This document shows positions 18,164 to 28,525 of a stretch of DNA of 64,000 nucleotides, piece after piece. Source of the stretch: Rhizobiaceae bacterium (GTDB lineage: Bacteria; Pseudomonadota; Alphaproteobacteria; Rhizobiales; Rhizobiaceae); NCBI GenBank assembly GCA_028281105.1, contig JANQKQ010000052.1, positions 1-64,000 on the forward strand. The letters run 5' to 3'. Position numbers and translations under genes: made by a program. How positions within the stretch are numbered: the first letter of the stretch is position 1; every line of letters starts with the position of its first letter. Below the pieces are notes generated by a model. The model saw nothing but the letters and a program-made list of their open reading frames with translations. It was not told where the DNA came from and made no database searches.

Positions 18164-20626
18164 CTAATACAGCCCGCCGGTGCCCGACAGCACCGCCCGG
18201 TTGGCGTCCGGCGAGACGTTGAGCTGGCCGCGGATCATGTCGTCGGCGAAGCCGATGACCGAATAGACGTCGGGCGGGCTGGTGCCCGGCTTGAACGCCT
18301 CCATGATCACGCCCTCGGTGCCGGCTTCCGCCAACAGCCCGGTCTTGCGGTCGATCGGCAGCAGCTTGATGCCGCCCGGGACGCGGAACTCGACCGGGTT
18401 GGTTTCACCCAGCGCCCTGGTCATGAACTCGGTGAAGATCGGCGCGGCTAGCCCACCACCGGTGCTGCCCCGGCCCATTGAGCGCGGGGTGTCGAAGCCG
18501 ACATAGACCCCGACGGTAAGGTCCGCCGAATAACCGATGAACCAGGCGTCCTTCTCATCGTTGGTGGTGCCGGTCTTGCCGGCGATCGGCAGGCCCACAT
18601 CCTTGACCACCGTCGCGGTGCCGCGCTGGACCACGCCCTCCATCATCGATGTCATCTGGTAGGCGGTCATCGGGTCGAGCACCTGCTCCCTGGTGTCGTT
18701 GAGCACCGGCTCTTCCTGGTCGGTCCACGCGGTGGCGTTGCAGGCTTCGCAGATGCGCTCCTCGTGCTTGTAGATGGTCTTGCCGTAGCGGTCCTGAATG
18801 CGGTCGATCAGCGACGGGTTGATGCGCTTGCCCCCGTTGGCGATCACCGAATAGGCGGCGGTCATGCGCATCACCGTGGTTTCGCCCGACCCCAGCGACA
18901 TCGAAAGCACCGGCAGCATGTCGTCGTAGATGCCGAAGCGGCGTGCATATTCGGCGACCAGCGGCATTCCCATGTCCTTGGCCAGCCGCACCGTCATCAG
19001 ATTTCGCGAGCGCTCGATGCCCAGCCGCAAGGTGGACGGACCGGCATATTCGCCGCCATAGTTCTTCGGCTCCCAGATGCCGAGCGCGTTGCCCTGGTCT
19101 ATGCGGATCGGCGCGTCCAGCACCACTGAGGAAGGCGTGTAGCCGTTGTCGAGCGCGGCCGCATACACGAACGGCTTGAACGACGAGCCGGGCTGGCGAT
19201 AGGCCTGGGTCGCCCGGTTGAACTGCGAATCGGCGAACGAGAATCCGCCCGACATGGCCAGCACCCGGCCGGTATGCGGATCGATCGCGACCAGCGCGCC
19301 CGCGACCTGCGGCTTCTGGCGCAGCAGATATTCGTCGTCGCCGCCTTCGATCGCCTCGACGAAGATCACATCGCCGACCTCGAAGACGCCGTCGGCGCCA
19401 CGTTCGGTGCGGGTATTGCCGTCGCCGACGACCTTGAGCGCCCATTCCATGTTCTCTAGCGCGATGCGGCCGGTATGGCGGTCCTCCGACAGCTGGCCCG
19501 AAACCAGCCTTTCCGGCTGCAGGCCGATGGAGACCTGCCCGGCTTCGGCCGCCAGCACCACCGCCAGCTTCCATTCCGGCACATCGGTCAGTCCGTCGAC
19601 TTCACCAACGCTCTCGCCCCAGTCGCTGCCGATGTCGACCTGTGTCACCGGACCGCGATAGCCGCGCTTGGTGTCGTATTCGACCAGGCCGTCGATCAGC
19701 GATTTGCGCGCCAGTTGCTGCAGGTGCGGATCAAGGGTCGTGCGCACCGACAGTCCACCTTCGTAGAGCGCATCCTCGCCATAGCGGTCGACGATCTCGC
19801 GACGCACTTCCTCGGCGAAATATTCCGATGCGAACAGCAGCGACGATTTGCGCCGCGGGTTGACTTCGAGCGGCTTTGCCTTGGCGTCTTCCGCCTGCTC
19901 GGCCGTCACGTACCCGTTGGCGAGCATGCGGTCGATCACCCAGTTGCGCCGGTCGATCGCCCGCTCGGTCTGGCGGAAGGGATGGTAGTTGTTGGGCGCT
20001 TTGGGCAGCGCTGCCAGATAAGCGGCCTCGTGCAGGCGCAACTCGCTCACCAGCTTGTCGTAATAGGCGAGCGACGCACCGGCGATCCCGTAAGCGCCCA
20101 GGCCGAAGAAGATCTCGTTGAGATAGAGCTCCAGGATGCGGTCCTTGGAATAGGCCTGCTCGATGCGGAACGACAGGATCGCTTCCTTGATCTTGCGGTC
20201 GTAGGACCGCTCGCTCGACAACAGGAAGTTCTTCGCCACCTGCTGGGTGATCGTCGAGGCGCCGACCGAGCGCCGTCCGGTGCCGTAGTTGCGCACGTTG
20301 GTCAGCACCGCCCGTGTCAGTCCGACCGGATCGATGCCCTTGTGGCTGTAGAAGTTCTTGTCCTCCGCCGAGATGAATGCATGTTTGAGCATGTCCGGCA
20401 CGGCCTGGATCGGCAGGTAGAGCCGGCGCTCGCGCGCATATTCGGCCATCAGCGAGCCGTCCGCAGCGTGGATGCGGGTAGTTACCGGCGGCTCGTAGGC
20501 GTTGAGCACCTCATAGTCCGGCAGGTCCTTGGCCAGCTCGTTGACATACCAGGCCACCCCGCCCGCCGCTGCGATCGCCAGCAGCGCGCCCACCCCGAAC
20601 AAATATCCGATCAGTCGCAAAATCAT
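18164..20626 (-). CDS. mrcA: Penicillin-binding protein 1A (bifunctional)
   Basis: An 820-residue class A penicillin-binding protein that polymerises and cross-links peptidoglycan. It has an N-terminal membrane anchor (about 4-26), a GT51 glycosyltransferase domain with SAEDKNFYSHKGIDPVG holding the catalytic Glu, and a transpeptidase domain with SSFKPF (SxxK) and KTGTTNDEKDAWF (KTG). An OB-like insertion between the two domains is consistent with the PBP1A type. It lies between the amidase and prfB on the same strand, a cluster often preserved in rhizobia. Confidence 0.95.
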   Translation of the reverse strand: MILRLIGYLFGVGALLAIAAAGGVAWYVNELAKDLPDYEVLNAYEPPVTTRIHAADGSLMAEYARERRLYLPIQAVPDMLKHAFISAEDKNFYSHKGIDPVGLTRAVLTNVRNYGTGRRSVGASTITQQVAKNFLLSSERSYDRKIKEAILSFRIEQAYSKDRILELYLNEIFFGLGAYGIAGASLAYYDKLVSELRLHEAAYLAALPKAPNNYHPFRQTERAIDRRNWVIDRMLANGYVTAEQAEDAKAKPLEVNPRRKSSLLFASEYFAEEVRREIVDRYGEDALYEGGLSVRTTLDPHLQQLARKSLIDGLVEYDTKRGYRGPVTQVDIGSDWGESVGEVDGLTDVPEWKLAVVLAAEAGQVSIGLQPERLVSGQLSEDRHTGRIALENMEWALKVVGDGNTRTERGADGVFEVGDVIFVEAIEGGDDEYLLRQKPQVAGALVAIDPHTGRVLAMSGGFSFADSQFNRATQAYRQPGSSFKPFVYAAALDNGYTPSSVVLDAPIRIDQGNALGIWEPKNYGGEYAGPSTLRLGIERSRNLMTVRLAKDMGMPLVAEYARRFGIYDDMLPVLSMSLGSGETTVMRMTAAYSVIANGGKRINPSLIDRIQDRYGKTIYKHEERICEACNATAWTDQEEPVLNDTREQVLDPMTAYQMTSMMEGVVQRGTATVVKDVGLPIAGKTGTTNDEKDAWFIGYSADLTVGVYVGFDTPRSMGRGSTGGGLAAPIFTEFMTRALGETNPVEFRVPGGIKLLPIDRKTGLLAEAGTEGVIMEAFKPGTSPPDVYSVIGFADDMIRGQLNVSPDANRAVLSGTGGLY

Positions 20627-20730
20627 CTATTCAGCATACCTTTCGCCGCCCCTCGGGCTGCACAGTATCGATCTTTCGTTGGACAAAGCCTGTATTTGTG
20701 TCCGATCCGTGGCAATGATGGCGTTCCGGT

Positions 20731-21978
20731 TCAGCGGGCGCGGAAAAACTCTGCAACCGTGCGCGCGACCAGCCGGGCGAAGTTGGCCCGCCACTCGGCG
20801 GAGTTCATCAGCGCCTCGTCCTGCGCGTTGGACATATAGCCGAGCTCAATCAAAACGGAAGGAACCTGGGCCGCGCGCAGCACCCCGAAATCCGCATGCC
20901 GTTCGGGGTTGCGAATAAGCCTTATCTGCCCTTCCATCGAATTCTTCAAGAGGCGGGAGAAGCTTCGCGAGAAGGTTTTCGTCTCTCGCGCCGTCAGATC
21001 CGCCAAAATGTCGGCCACCTGTTCGGATGCATCCGGCAGGGCAAGGCCGGCGGTCAGATCGGCGCGGTTCTCCGCCTCGGCGAGCGCCGCCGCCAGCTGG
21101 TCCGAGGCTTTTCGCGACAAGGTGTAGATCGTGGCGCCGCGCACACTCTTCTGGCGCAGCGAATCGGCGTGGATGGACAGCAGCAGGTCTGCCCGGTTGC
21201 GCAGCGCGAACGTCACCCGCTCCTTCAGCGAGACGAATCGGTCCTCCTTGCGCGTCAGATAGACGTCGAACGGACCGGCCCGCTCGATCTCCGCCGCCAG
21301 CCTTTGCGCGAAAAGCAGCGTGATGTCCTTCTCGATCGTGCCGTTGGCTCCCGTCGCCCCGCCATCGATGCCGCCATGGCCTGGATCGATGACGATCGTG
21401 TAGCGTCCGTCCTCGCGCGGGCCGGCGTCCAGCCGGACGCCCTTGGTCACCACATCGTCGGCGCTTCGCTGCCTGCCGGCCCGCTCGCGCACCAGATCGG
21501 CGAACTCGGCCTCGTCCACCCTGGTCAGGTCGATGACCAGCCGATGGCGACCGGGTTGGTTGAGCGGGCTCAGCTCCAGCTGCTCGATGCGGGCGGGATG
21601 CGCCAGGCCCAGCACCAGGCGCGACTGGCCCCGCGCCATCGTGCCGAAACGGGCGGACGCCACCAGCCCGCGCGGGCCCAGCCGTTGTGGCTCGGCGATG
21701 CGAAACGCCGTGGCGGGCAAATCGATGACGATGCGCGCGGGCTCGTTGATGTAGAAACCGGAGACATCGGTTTCGCGATCGAGATCGACGATGACGCGGG
21801 TATGGCGGTCATCGCCGATGATGCGCCCGGCATAGGCGACCGCAATTTCGCCGGTGGTCGATGGTTCCTCTTCAACCGCCGCTGCGGGCCTGGAACCGCC
21901 GAGGATCATCGCCGCCGCCAGCAGCACGGCCGGGACCCACGCAAGCGGGTATCTCGCCAATGGGCGCAAACGACGCAT
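20731..21978 (-). CDS. amiC: N-acetylmuramoyl-L-alanine amidase with AMIN domain
   Basis: A 415-residue periplasmic amidase that cleaves the amide bond between MurNAc and the stem peptide, needed for daughter-cell separation. After a signal peptide comes an AMIN domain (about 45-160, targeting to peptidoglycan or the septum), then an Amidase_3 domain with zinc ligands in IDPGHGGIDGG and LLSIHADS. The ATG at 21978 was chosen because GGGAG lies seven bases upstream and it puts the signal peptide first. It is followed by the PBP1A gene. Confidence 0.92.
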   Translation of the reverse strand: MRRLRPLARYPLAWVPAVLLAAAMILGGSRPAAAVEEEPSTTGEIAVAYAGRIIGDDRHTRVIVDLDRETDVSGFYINEPARIVIDLPATAFRIAEPQRLGPRGLVASARFGTMARGQSRLVLGLAHPARIEQLELSPLNQPGRHRLVIDLTRVDEAEFADLVRERAGRQRSADDVVTKGVRLDAGPREDGRYTIVIDPGHGGIDGGATGANGTIEKDITLLFAQRLAAEIERAGPFDVYLTRKEDRFVSLKERVTFALRNRADLLLSIHADSLRQKSVRGATIYTLSRKASDQLAAALAEAENRADLTAGLALPDASEQVADILADLTARETKTFSRSFSRLLKNSMEGQIRLIRNPERHADFGVLRAAQVPSVLIELGYMSNAQDEALMNSAEWRANFARLVARTVAEFFRAR

Positions 21979-22671
21979 TTTTACTCCCTGGCCGGCCGGG
22001 TGATTGTGGCGAATCATCATATAGGGCCGTTATAAACCGGCTTCACGACACGCCAAAAAGCACCGGTTTGCGACGGGCTAGAGCCTTGAAGAAAAACGAC
22101 TTGTACGCGAAAGTGTCACCCACCCACTTGTGTTGCCGCACCGATCACCTTATTAAGAGGCAGGCTTTTGTCGGAAGTTTGCGATGCCGCATCGCGACCT
22201 CGATGAACCGGCCGAAATCCGGCTGATTTGGGTCATGGGCACGCAAACTGAAGTTGATGCGGGTTTATTCCGGATCCGCCAATTTGGGCGAACCGGCATA
22301 CAGCCAAAATAGAATTCGGCAGCGATCCTCGCGTGCAAGTTGCGAGGCTGCCTGGATATGGCGCACCTGCGAGGAGGTTTTGCAGAGCGCGCGCACCGGC
22401 CAGCTTGAAGCCGGCCTTAGTTGAAACAGTATTGATACGCGAAACGTCGGACCGATGGCATTTGACAGGCAAATGATTGGCGCATCCCAAGACGCGCAGT
22501 CAGCGCTCCAGCCGTTCGACGCCTTTATTTCGCGCATCCAATCAGAGCAAGCGGGCATGAACCGGTTTGCCGCGACGGGAGCGAGACGCTCACGTCGGTC
22601 AGGCCTACCGGGAATGAGCCGCCTCGCGTTCGCGCGCGGTGGCCTTCGTTGGCCCGCGGAGAAAGAACTCA
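21979..22671. other. Long intergenic region and putative rne leader
   Basis: No coding region is supported in these ~690 bases between divergent amiC and rne. The left end should hold the amiC promoter. The rest probably includes the rne promoter and a long 5' untranslated leader, as expected for a self-regulating RNase E message. A small stem-loop with CCGGC arms lies near 22396-22417. A perfect TTGACA hexamer near 22459-22470 has no convincing -10 partner. Confidence 0.45.
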
Positions 22672-25620
22672 ATGGCGACCAACAAAATGTTGATCGATGC
22701 ATCCCACCCGGAGGAAACCCGGGTCGTGGTGATGCGCGGCAATCGAATCGAAGAATTTGATTTCGAATCCCAGAACAAAAGGCAACTCAGAGGCAACATC
22801 TATCTAGCGAAGGTCACCAGGGTCGAACCGTCCCTGCAGGCGGCCTTTGTCGATTACGGCGGCAATCGCCACGGTTTCCTCGCCTTCAGCGAAATCCACC
22901 CCGACTACTACCAGATCCCGGTCGCTGACCGCCAGGCGCTGCTTGAAGAAGAAGCGGCTGAGGAACGGCGCAACGCGGCCGAGGAGGATGACGAACCCCG
23001 CCCGCGCAAGTCGCGGCGCACCCGCCGGCGCACCAAGTCCGCCGAGGTCGCCGAAAGCGATGACGCACCCGCGGCCGACGACAACGGCGCGGATGAGCCC
23101 GTTGCGGAAGCCGAAACCGAGCCGGAAGAGAACCAAGCGACGGTTGAGGCAGTTTCCAACGAGCAACCGGATGCCGATGAAGATAGCCCCGCCGAACAGC
23201 TCGACGATGATGCGGAAGCCGATGTCGAAGACGGTGTAGAGGACGGGGGCAATGATGAAGACGACGGCGAGGATACGGACGGCTCGAGATCGATAGCCGC
23301 CGTCATCGAAACCGATTCCATCTCGGAACCGGCGCCGCCGGCCGACGAAGAAGCCGGCGATGCCGAGACGGCCGAGGCCTCCGAAGAGACGGAGGCCAAA
23401 CCGGCCAAGCGCCGCACGCGGCGAACCACCAAGGCGAAGTCGGACGAGCCGGAGGAAAAGCCCAAGAAGAAGGCCAGGGGCAAAACCAAAGCAAAATCAA
23501 AGGCTAAGGACGAAGCTCCCACCGAGGACAAATCCGATGCCGATGAGGGGGACGAACCGGTCAAACCAGTCAAGAAAAGGGCGACGACCCGCCGCAAGGG
23601 CCGTTCCTCCAAAGCCGATGTGGAGCCGGAAGCCGGTTCGGACAACGGTTCCGACAATGGCGACGAGGACCAGTCCGTCGAGTCGGTAGGCCTCGAGGAC
23701 GCGCTGGAAGAAGTGCCCCAGCGGCGCAAATCCCGCCGCCAATACAAGATCCAGGAAGTGATCAAGCGGCGCCAGGTGCTGCTGGTACAGGTGGTCAAGG
23801 AGGAACGCGGCACCAAGGGCGCGGCGCTGACCACTTATCTGTCGCTGGCCGGTCGTTATTCGGTGCTGATGCCGAACACCGCGCGCGGCGGCGGCATCTC
23901 GCGCAAGATCACCAACGCCAACGACCGCAAGCGGCTCAAAGCCATAGCGAGTGAGTTGGAGGTGCCCGACGGCATGGGCGTGATCCTGCGCACCGCCGGC
24001 GCCAGCCGCACCAAGGCGGAGATCAAGCGCGACTTCGAATATCTCATGCGTCTGTGGGAGAACGTGCGCTCGCTCACCCTCTCGTCCAGCGCGCCCTGCC
24101 TGGTCTACGAGGAAGGCAGCCTGATCAAGCGCTCCATCCGCGACCTGTACGACAAGGACACGTCCGAGGTGCTGGTCGCCGGCGAGGATGGCCATCGCGA
24201 GGCCAAGGAATTCATGACCATGCTGATGCCCAGCCATGCGCGCCGGGTGAAGCTGTTTAGCGACGATCTGGCGATCTTCGCCAAGGCCGGCATCGAGCAG
24301 CAGCTCGACCGGATGCTCTCGCCCCAGGTGACGCTGAGGTCCGGCGGTTATCTGGTGATCAACCAGACCGAAGCCCTGGTGGCGATCGACGTCAACTCCG
24401 GGCGCGCCACCCGCGAGCACTCGATCGAGGATACCGCGCTGCAGACCAACCTGGAGGCCGCCGAGGAAGTCTCGCGCCAGTTGCGCCTGCGCGACCTGGC
24501 GGGGCTCATCGTCATCGACTTCATCGACATGGAGGAGAAGCGCAACAACCGGGCGGTCGAAAAACGGCTCAAGGATTGTCTCAAGCACGACCGCGCCCGC
24601 ATCCAGGTGGGCCGCATTTCGCATTTCGGCCTGCTGGAGATGTCGCGCCAGCGCATGCGCGCCTCCATGCTGGAATCGACCAGCGAGACGTGCCCGTTAT
24701 GCGGCGGCACCGGCCATGTTCGCTCGACGCTGACGGTGACCCTGCATCTGCTACGGTCGATCGAGGATTATCTGCAACGCGGATCGAAGCAGGATCTCAT
24801 CGTGCGCGTGTCCGGTGAGATTGCCATGCACGTGCTCAACCAAAAACGCCAGGCGCTGATCGAGCTGGAAGAGCGTTTCGGCGTTCGCATCGTCATCGAG
24901 GCCGACCCGACGCTGCTGGGCGAAGCCTTCCAGTTCGAACGCGGCGGCCAGGCGGGCGCAGACAAGCGCACCACCGGCCACATCCGCGCAGGCGTCGATG
25001 ACGACGAGCGTTCCGACGGCCGTCGCGGCCGCCGCAGACGCCGTCGCCGCGGCGGTGAAGACGATGAAGCCGATGCATCCGCAGAAGCTGCTGTCGCCGC
25101 TACCGAAGAATCGGAAAGGGGCGACGATGATGAAGCTCCCAAGCGCAAGCGGCGGCGCGGCAAACGCGGTGGCCGTCGCAATCGCCGCGACGGCGTGGAA
25201 GCGGCGGCGCACGATATGGAGGCCGAGGCTCAGGACGAAACTGCCGAACCGTCCGACGCAGACGACGCGCCGGCACAGGACGAACCTGAAAAGCCGAAGC
25301 CGGCCAGGCGCACCCGGTCGCGCAAGGCCGATGCCGAAGAAGCGGAACCGGCCGCAGCCGAACCACAATCAACCGACGACACGGTAGTCGATGAGGCGCC
25401 CGTCAGCGATGACGCCGAGGCTCCCTCCACCGGTGATGACGAAACCACGGCGGAAGGCGAAAGACCCAGGCGCCGCACCACCAGGCGGCCACGCAAGGCG
25501 GCTGCCGAAACCGTCGAGCCGGAAACCACCAGCGAACCGGCATCCGAACCGGTCGCGCCCGATGCCGAGGACGATGGCGACAAACGCGCCGGCTGGTGGA
25601 GCCGAAACGGGTTCTTTTGA
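22672..25620 (+). CDS. rne: Ribonuclease E
   Basis: A 982-residue endoribonuclease that leads mRNA decay and rRNA/tRNA processing. The S1 domain begins at about residue 35, is interrupted from about 92 to 350 by a highly acidic, then Lys/Arg-rich low-complexity insertion, and resumes with VLLVQVVKEERGTKGAAL. The DNase I-like catalytic region (AIDVNSGR, VIDFIDME) and the Zn-link CPLCGGTG follow. Residues ~760-982 form a disordered tail with arginine-rich blocks, the likely degradosome scaffold. ATG at 22672 is preceded by GGAGAAAG. Confidence 0.95.
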   Translation: MATNKMLIDASHPEETRVVVMRGNRIEEFDFESQNKRQLRGNIYLAKVTRVEPSLQAAFVDYGGNRHGFLAFSEIHPDYYQIPVADRQALLEEEAAEERRNAAEEDDEPRPRKSRRTRRRTKSAEVAESDDAPAADDNGADEPVAEAETEPEENQATVEAVSNEQPDADEDSPAEQLDDDAEADVEDGVEDGGNDEDDGEDTDGSRSIAAVIETDSISEPAPPADEEAGDAETAEASEETEAKPAKRRTRRTTKAKSDEPEEKPKKKARGKTKAKSKAKDEAPTEDKSDADEGDEPVKPVKKRATTRRKGRSSKADVEPEAGSDNGSDNGDEDQSVESVGLEDALEEVPQRRKSRRQYKIQEVIKRRQVLLVQVVKEERGTKGAALTTYLSLAGRYSVLMPNTARGGGISRKITNANDRKRLKAIASELEVPDGMGVILRTAGASRTKAEIKRDFEYLMRLWENVRSLTLSSSAPCLVYEEGSLIKRSIRDLYDKDTSEVLVAGEDGHREAKEFMTMLMPSHARRVKLFSDDLAIFAKAGIEQQLDRMLSPQVTLRSGGYLVINQTEALVAIDVNSGRATREHSIEDTALQTNLEAAEEVSRQLRLRDLAGLIVIDFIDMEEKRNNRAVEKRLKDCLKHDRARIQVGRISHFGLLEMSRQRMRASMLESTSETCPLCGGTGHVRSTLTVTLHLLRSIEDYLQRGSKQDLIVRVSGEIAMHVLNQKRQALIELEERFGVRIVIEADPTLLGEAFQFERGGQAGADKRTTGHIRAGVDDDERSDGRRGRRRRRRRGGEDDEADASAEAAVAATEESERGDDDEAPKRKRRRGKRGGRRNRRDGVEAAAHDMEAEAQDETAEPSDADDAPAQDEPEKPKPARRTRSRKADAEEAEPAAAEPQSTDDTVVDEAPVSDDAEAPSTGDDETTAEGERPRRRTTRRPRKAAAETVEPETTSEPASEPVAPDAEDDGDKRAGWWSRNGFF

Positions 25621-25641
25621 TTGGAGTTATCGAGCGTTGGC

Positions 25642-25670
25642 GGGTGGTGTCCGATTAAGCGACATCACCC
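25642..25670. terminator. Stem-loop between rne and the aminotransferase gene
   Basis: A 10-bp stem with one G-T pair (25642-25651 with 25661-25670, 9-base loop) lies between the convergent ends of rne and the aminotransferase gene. No T-run follows on either strand, so it may act as an mRNA 3' end or a weak bidirectional terminator. Confidence 0.45.
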
Positions 25671-25694
25671 TGCCATGCGCTGGCACACCTTCAA

Positions 25695-26903
25695 TCATCG
25701 GGTCTTCAACCACGCGTCCAGCCGGTCGAAGCCTTGCTTCATCCGTTCAGTTTCGCCAGCGAACGAGAACCGCATCCACGAGCCTCCGCGTGCGGCGTCG
25801 AAATCGAGCCCGGGCGTCGTTGCGACTTTCGCTGATTTGAGAATCTCCCGCGAAAGCGCCATGGAATCGCCGCCCCACGGGGAGATGTCGCCATAGGCGT
25901 AGAACGCCCCGTCGATCGGCTGAATGTGCTCGATGCCCAGTCTCGGCAACCTCTCAAGGAACAGTTCGCGGTTTTTCACATATCCCTGCTTGACCGCCTC
26001 CATCTCGGCCGTACCGTCAAGCGCGGCCTGCGCGGCGACCTGCGATATCTGCGGTGCGCAGATGAACAGGTTCTGCTGCAGGCGGTCGACGGTCTTGACG
26101 AGGCCTTCCGGCACCACCATCCAGCCGATGCGCCAGCCGGTCATGCAGAAATACTTAGAGAAGGAATTGATCACCACGGCGTCGTCGGTAAGCGACAGCG
26201 CGGTGGTCTCGGCCACTTGGTAGGTGAGCCCGTGATAGATTTCGTCCGAAATGAAACGCAGCGCGTTGTCCCGGGCGGTTTGCAGCAGGTCGGCGAAGGG
26301 CTCCGGCGCGATCATCGTGCCGTTGGGATTGTTGGGATTGGCGACCAATACGCCGGCGAGCCGATTGCGGCGATGCGCCGCCGACAACGCATCGGCGCTC
26401 AGCACCCAGCCGGTCTCGTCGTTGGTCTCGATCTCGACCGGCACCAGCGACAGCGCTTTCAAGATGTTGCGATAGGCGGGATAGCCTGGCGACGGAATGG
26501 CCACCCGGTCGCCGGTTTCGAACAGGCAAAGGAACGCCAGCAGGAAGCCGGCCGACGAGCCGGTGGTGACCACGATGCGCTGCGGGTCGACCGATACCCG
26601 GTAGCGCTCCTCATAGTAGCGCGCCAGGCGGCGGCGCAGGCTGGAAATCCCCGTGGCATTGGTGTAGCCGATGTCGCCGGCTTCCAGCGCGGCGGCGGCG
26701 GCCTGCCGCGCGCAGGCGGGCGCGGGCGCGCCGGGCTGGCCGACCGCCATCGAGATGACGTCCTCGCCGGCGTCGATCATAGCGTTGGTGGCGGCAACGA
26801 CCTCCATGGCGATGAACGGGTCCACGGCCGACCGCGAGGAAGGCCCGACCGGTGGCATGACGTTGGGGTGGAGTGTGCGGGGTTCAGGTTTCATGGGATT
26901 CAT
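25695..26903 (-). CDS. Class I/II pyridoxal phosphate aminotransferase
   Basis: A 402-residue fold type I aminotransferase (aspartate aminotransferase superfamily). PLP contacts are visible: NPNNPNGT near residue 170, the Schiff-base lysine in SFSKYFCMTGWRIGW near residue 235, and the substrate-carboxylate Arg in SWMRFSFAGE near the C-terminus. The amino acid substrate cannot be told from sequence. The start at 26903 is uncertain, with another ATG nine bases downstream and no clear ribosome site. It is convergent with rne. Confidence 0.88.
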   Translation of the reverse strand: MNPMKPEPRTLHPNVMPPVGPSSRSAVDPFIAMEVVAATNAMIDAGEDVISMAVGQPGAPAPACARQAAAAALEAGDIGYTNATGISSLRRRLARYYEERYRVSVDPQRIVVTTGSSAGFLLAFLCLFETGDRVAIPSPGYPAYRNILKALSLVPVEIETNDETGWVLSADALSAAHRRNRLAGVLVANPNNPNGTMIAPEPFADLLQTARDNALRFISDEIYHGLTYQVAETTALSLTDDAVVINSFSKYFCMTGWRIGWMVVPEGLVKTVDRLQQNLFICAPQISQVAAQAALDGTAEMEAVKQGYVKNRELFLERLPRLGIEHIQPIDGAFYAYGDISPWGGDSMALSREILKSAKVATTPGLDFDAARGGSWMRFSFAGETERMKQGFDRLDAWLKTR

Positions 26904-27053
26904 CAAGCGGCGAATGCGCTCGCCAACCACTTTCCCTCACCGCAATTTGACCAATTTGCAAGGGCAATCTTACTCTTCGCTCTTTGACGGCCCCACCCCG
27001 GCGCTTACGATCATCGCGGTGACAGGCGTTTGAAACGGACCACGGCGCACGAC

Positions 27054-28490
27054 ATGAAATCAACGAAATCAAGGCGCCGCTGTTCGGCACCGACAATCGT
27101 CCGCCGGCAACGCGCGATCGCCCGCGTTTTCGTCCTTGCGCTGACGGTGCTCGCCACGGCGACCGCTTTCCTCGCCGATGCCGCTGCCCAACAGCGCCAG
27201 GGCCTGCCGCTGGTGCGCGATGCGGAGATCGAGGGTCTGTTGCGCGACTACACCGTGCCGATCTTCCGGGCCGGCGATCTGCGCGCCGACGGCATCGACA
27301 TCTTTCTGGTCAACCGCAACGAGTTCAACGCCTTCGTCACCGGCCGGCGCATGTTCATCAATCTCGGCCTGCTGGCGGAAGCCGAATCCCCCAATGAGGT
27401 CATCGGCGTGATCGCGCACGAGACCGGCCACGTGATCGGCGGCCATATGCACCGGCTGCGCGACCGCATCGAAAAGAACCAGGCGATTGCGGTTCTGGGC
27501 ATGCTGGCCGGCGTCGGCGCCATGGTCTCCGGCGGCGAAGGCGGCAGCGCGGCGGGCAGCGCGATCATCATGGGCACACAGAACACGCTGCAGAGAAGCA
27601 TGCTGGCCTACCGCCGAGACGAGGAGCGCGCCGCCGACCGTACCGCGTTTACGCTGTTGGAGAAGACCGGCCAGTCGACCAAAGGGCTGATCACCACCTT
27701 CACCCGCATGTCGCGAACCTTGGCGCTCAACGTCGACGTCAACCCGTATCTGGTCAGCCACCCGCTGCCGCGCGAGCGCGTCGGCTTCTTGAATCAGTTG
27801 GCCTCGTCCAGCCCCTATTTCGACCGTAAGGACCCGCCCTCGCTGCAGTTTCGCCACGACATGGTTCGGGCCAAGATCGCAGCCTATACCCGTGAGCCGG
27901 GCGCGGTGCGCCGCATGTTCCGCCGCAACCTGAACAGCGTGCCCGCGCGCTACGGCGACGCGATCGCCACCTATCTGGCCGGTTCGCCGGCTGCAGCGCT
28001 GCCGAAAATGCAGGCGCTGTTAAGCGAGTATCCCGACAACACCTATCTGCATGAAATGATGGGGGAAATCCTGCTCAAGGCCGGCCGGCCCAAGGAGGCC
28101 GTCGCGCCATTCCGCCGGGCGGTGGCGTTGGACAAATACAAGGCCGGCATCATCCGCATCCAACTTGGCCACGCCTTGATGGAAACCGGCGACCCCAGGG
28201 CGCTCGACGAAGCGGTGCGCGAACTCAAGGCCGGCATCGCGCGCGATCCGGAGACCACGTGGGGTTATCAGCATCTGGCTCGCGCCTATTCCATGACCGG
28301 CCGCAACGATCTGGCACTGGCCGCCGCCGCCGAGCATCATTTCGTCATCGGCCGCCCCCGCGAGGCCAAGCAGTTCGCACGGCGTGCTCAAGTTAATTTG
28401 AAGCACGGCTCGCCACAATGGCTTCGTATGCAGGACATCATCCAATATAAGCTTCCCAAACCACAGCGCCGGGGAATCCTGGACCGCTGA
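27054..28490 (+). CDS. M48 metallopeptidase with TPR repeats (BepA-like)
   Basis: A 478-residue periplasmic zinc protease. A signal peptide is followed by an M48 domain with HETGH (zinc HExxH) and a distal Glu in DEERAADRTAF, then a C-terminal TPR region (about 300-470). The layout matches BepA (YfgC), which degrades or rescues stalled outer-membrane proteins such as LptD. ATG at 27054 was preferred to a TTG 24 bases upstream. The DsbA-like gene follows after 35 bases, so the pair may form an envelope quality-control unit. Confidence 0.9.
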   Translation: MKSTKSRRRCSAPTIVRRQRAIARVFVLALTVLATATAFLADAAAQQRQGLPLVRDAEIEGLLRDYTVPIFRAGDLRADGIDIFLVNRNEFNAFVTGRRMFINLGLLAEAESPNEVIGVIAHETGHVIGGHMHRLRDRIEKNQAIAVLGMLAGVGAMVSGGEGGSAAGSAIIMGTQNTLQRSMLAYRRDEERAADRTAFTLLEKTGQSTKGLITTFTRMSRTLALNVDVNPYLVSHPLPRERVGFLNQLASSSPYFDRKDPPSLQFRHDMVRAKIAAYTREPGAVRRMFRRNLNSVPARYGDAIATYLAGSPAAALPKMQALLSEYPDNTYLHEMMGEILLKAGRPKEAVAPFRRAVALDKYKAGIIRIQLGHALMETGDPRALDEAVRELKAGIARDPETTWGYQHLARAYSMTGRNDLALAAAAEHHFVIGRPREAKQFARRAQVNLKHGSPQWLRMQDIIQYKLPKPQRRGILDR

Positions 28491-28525
28491 TCAGTCCACG
28501 ATCGCAACGAACGGAGCGCTTCATC

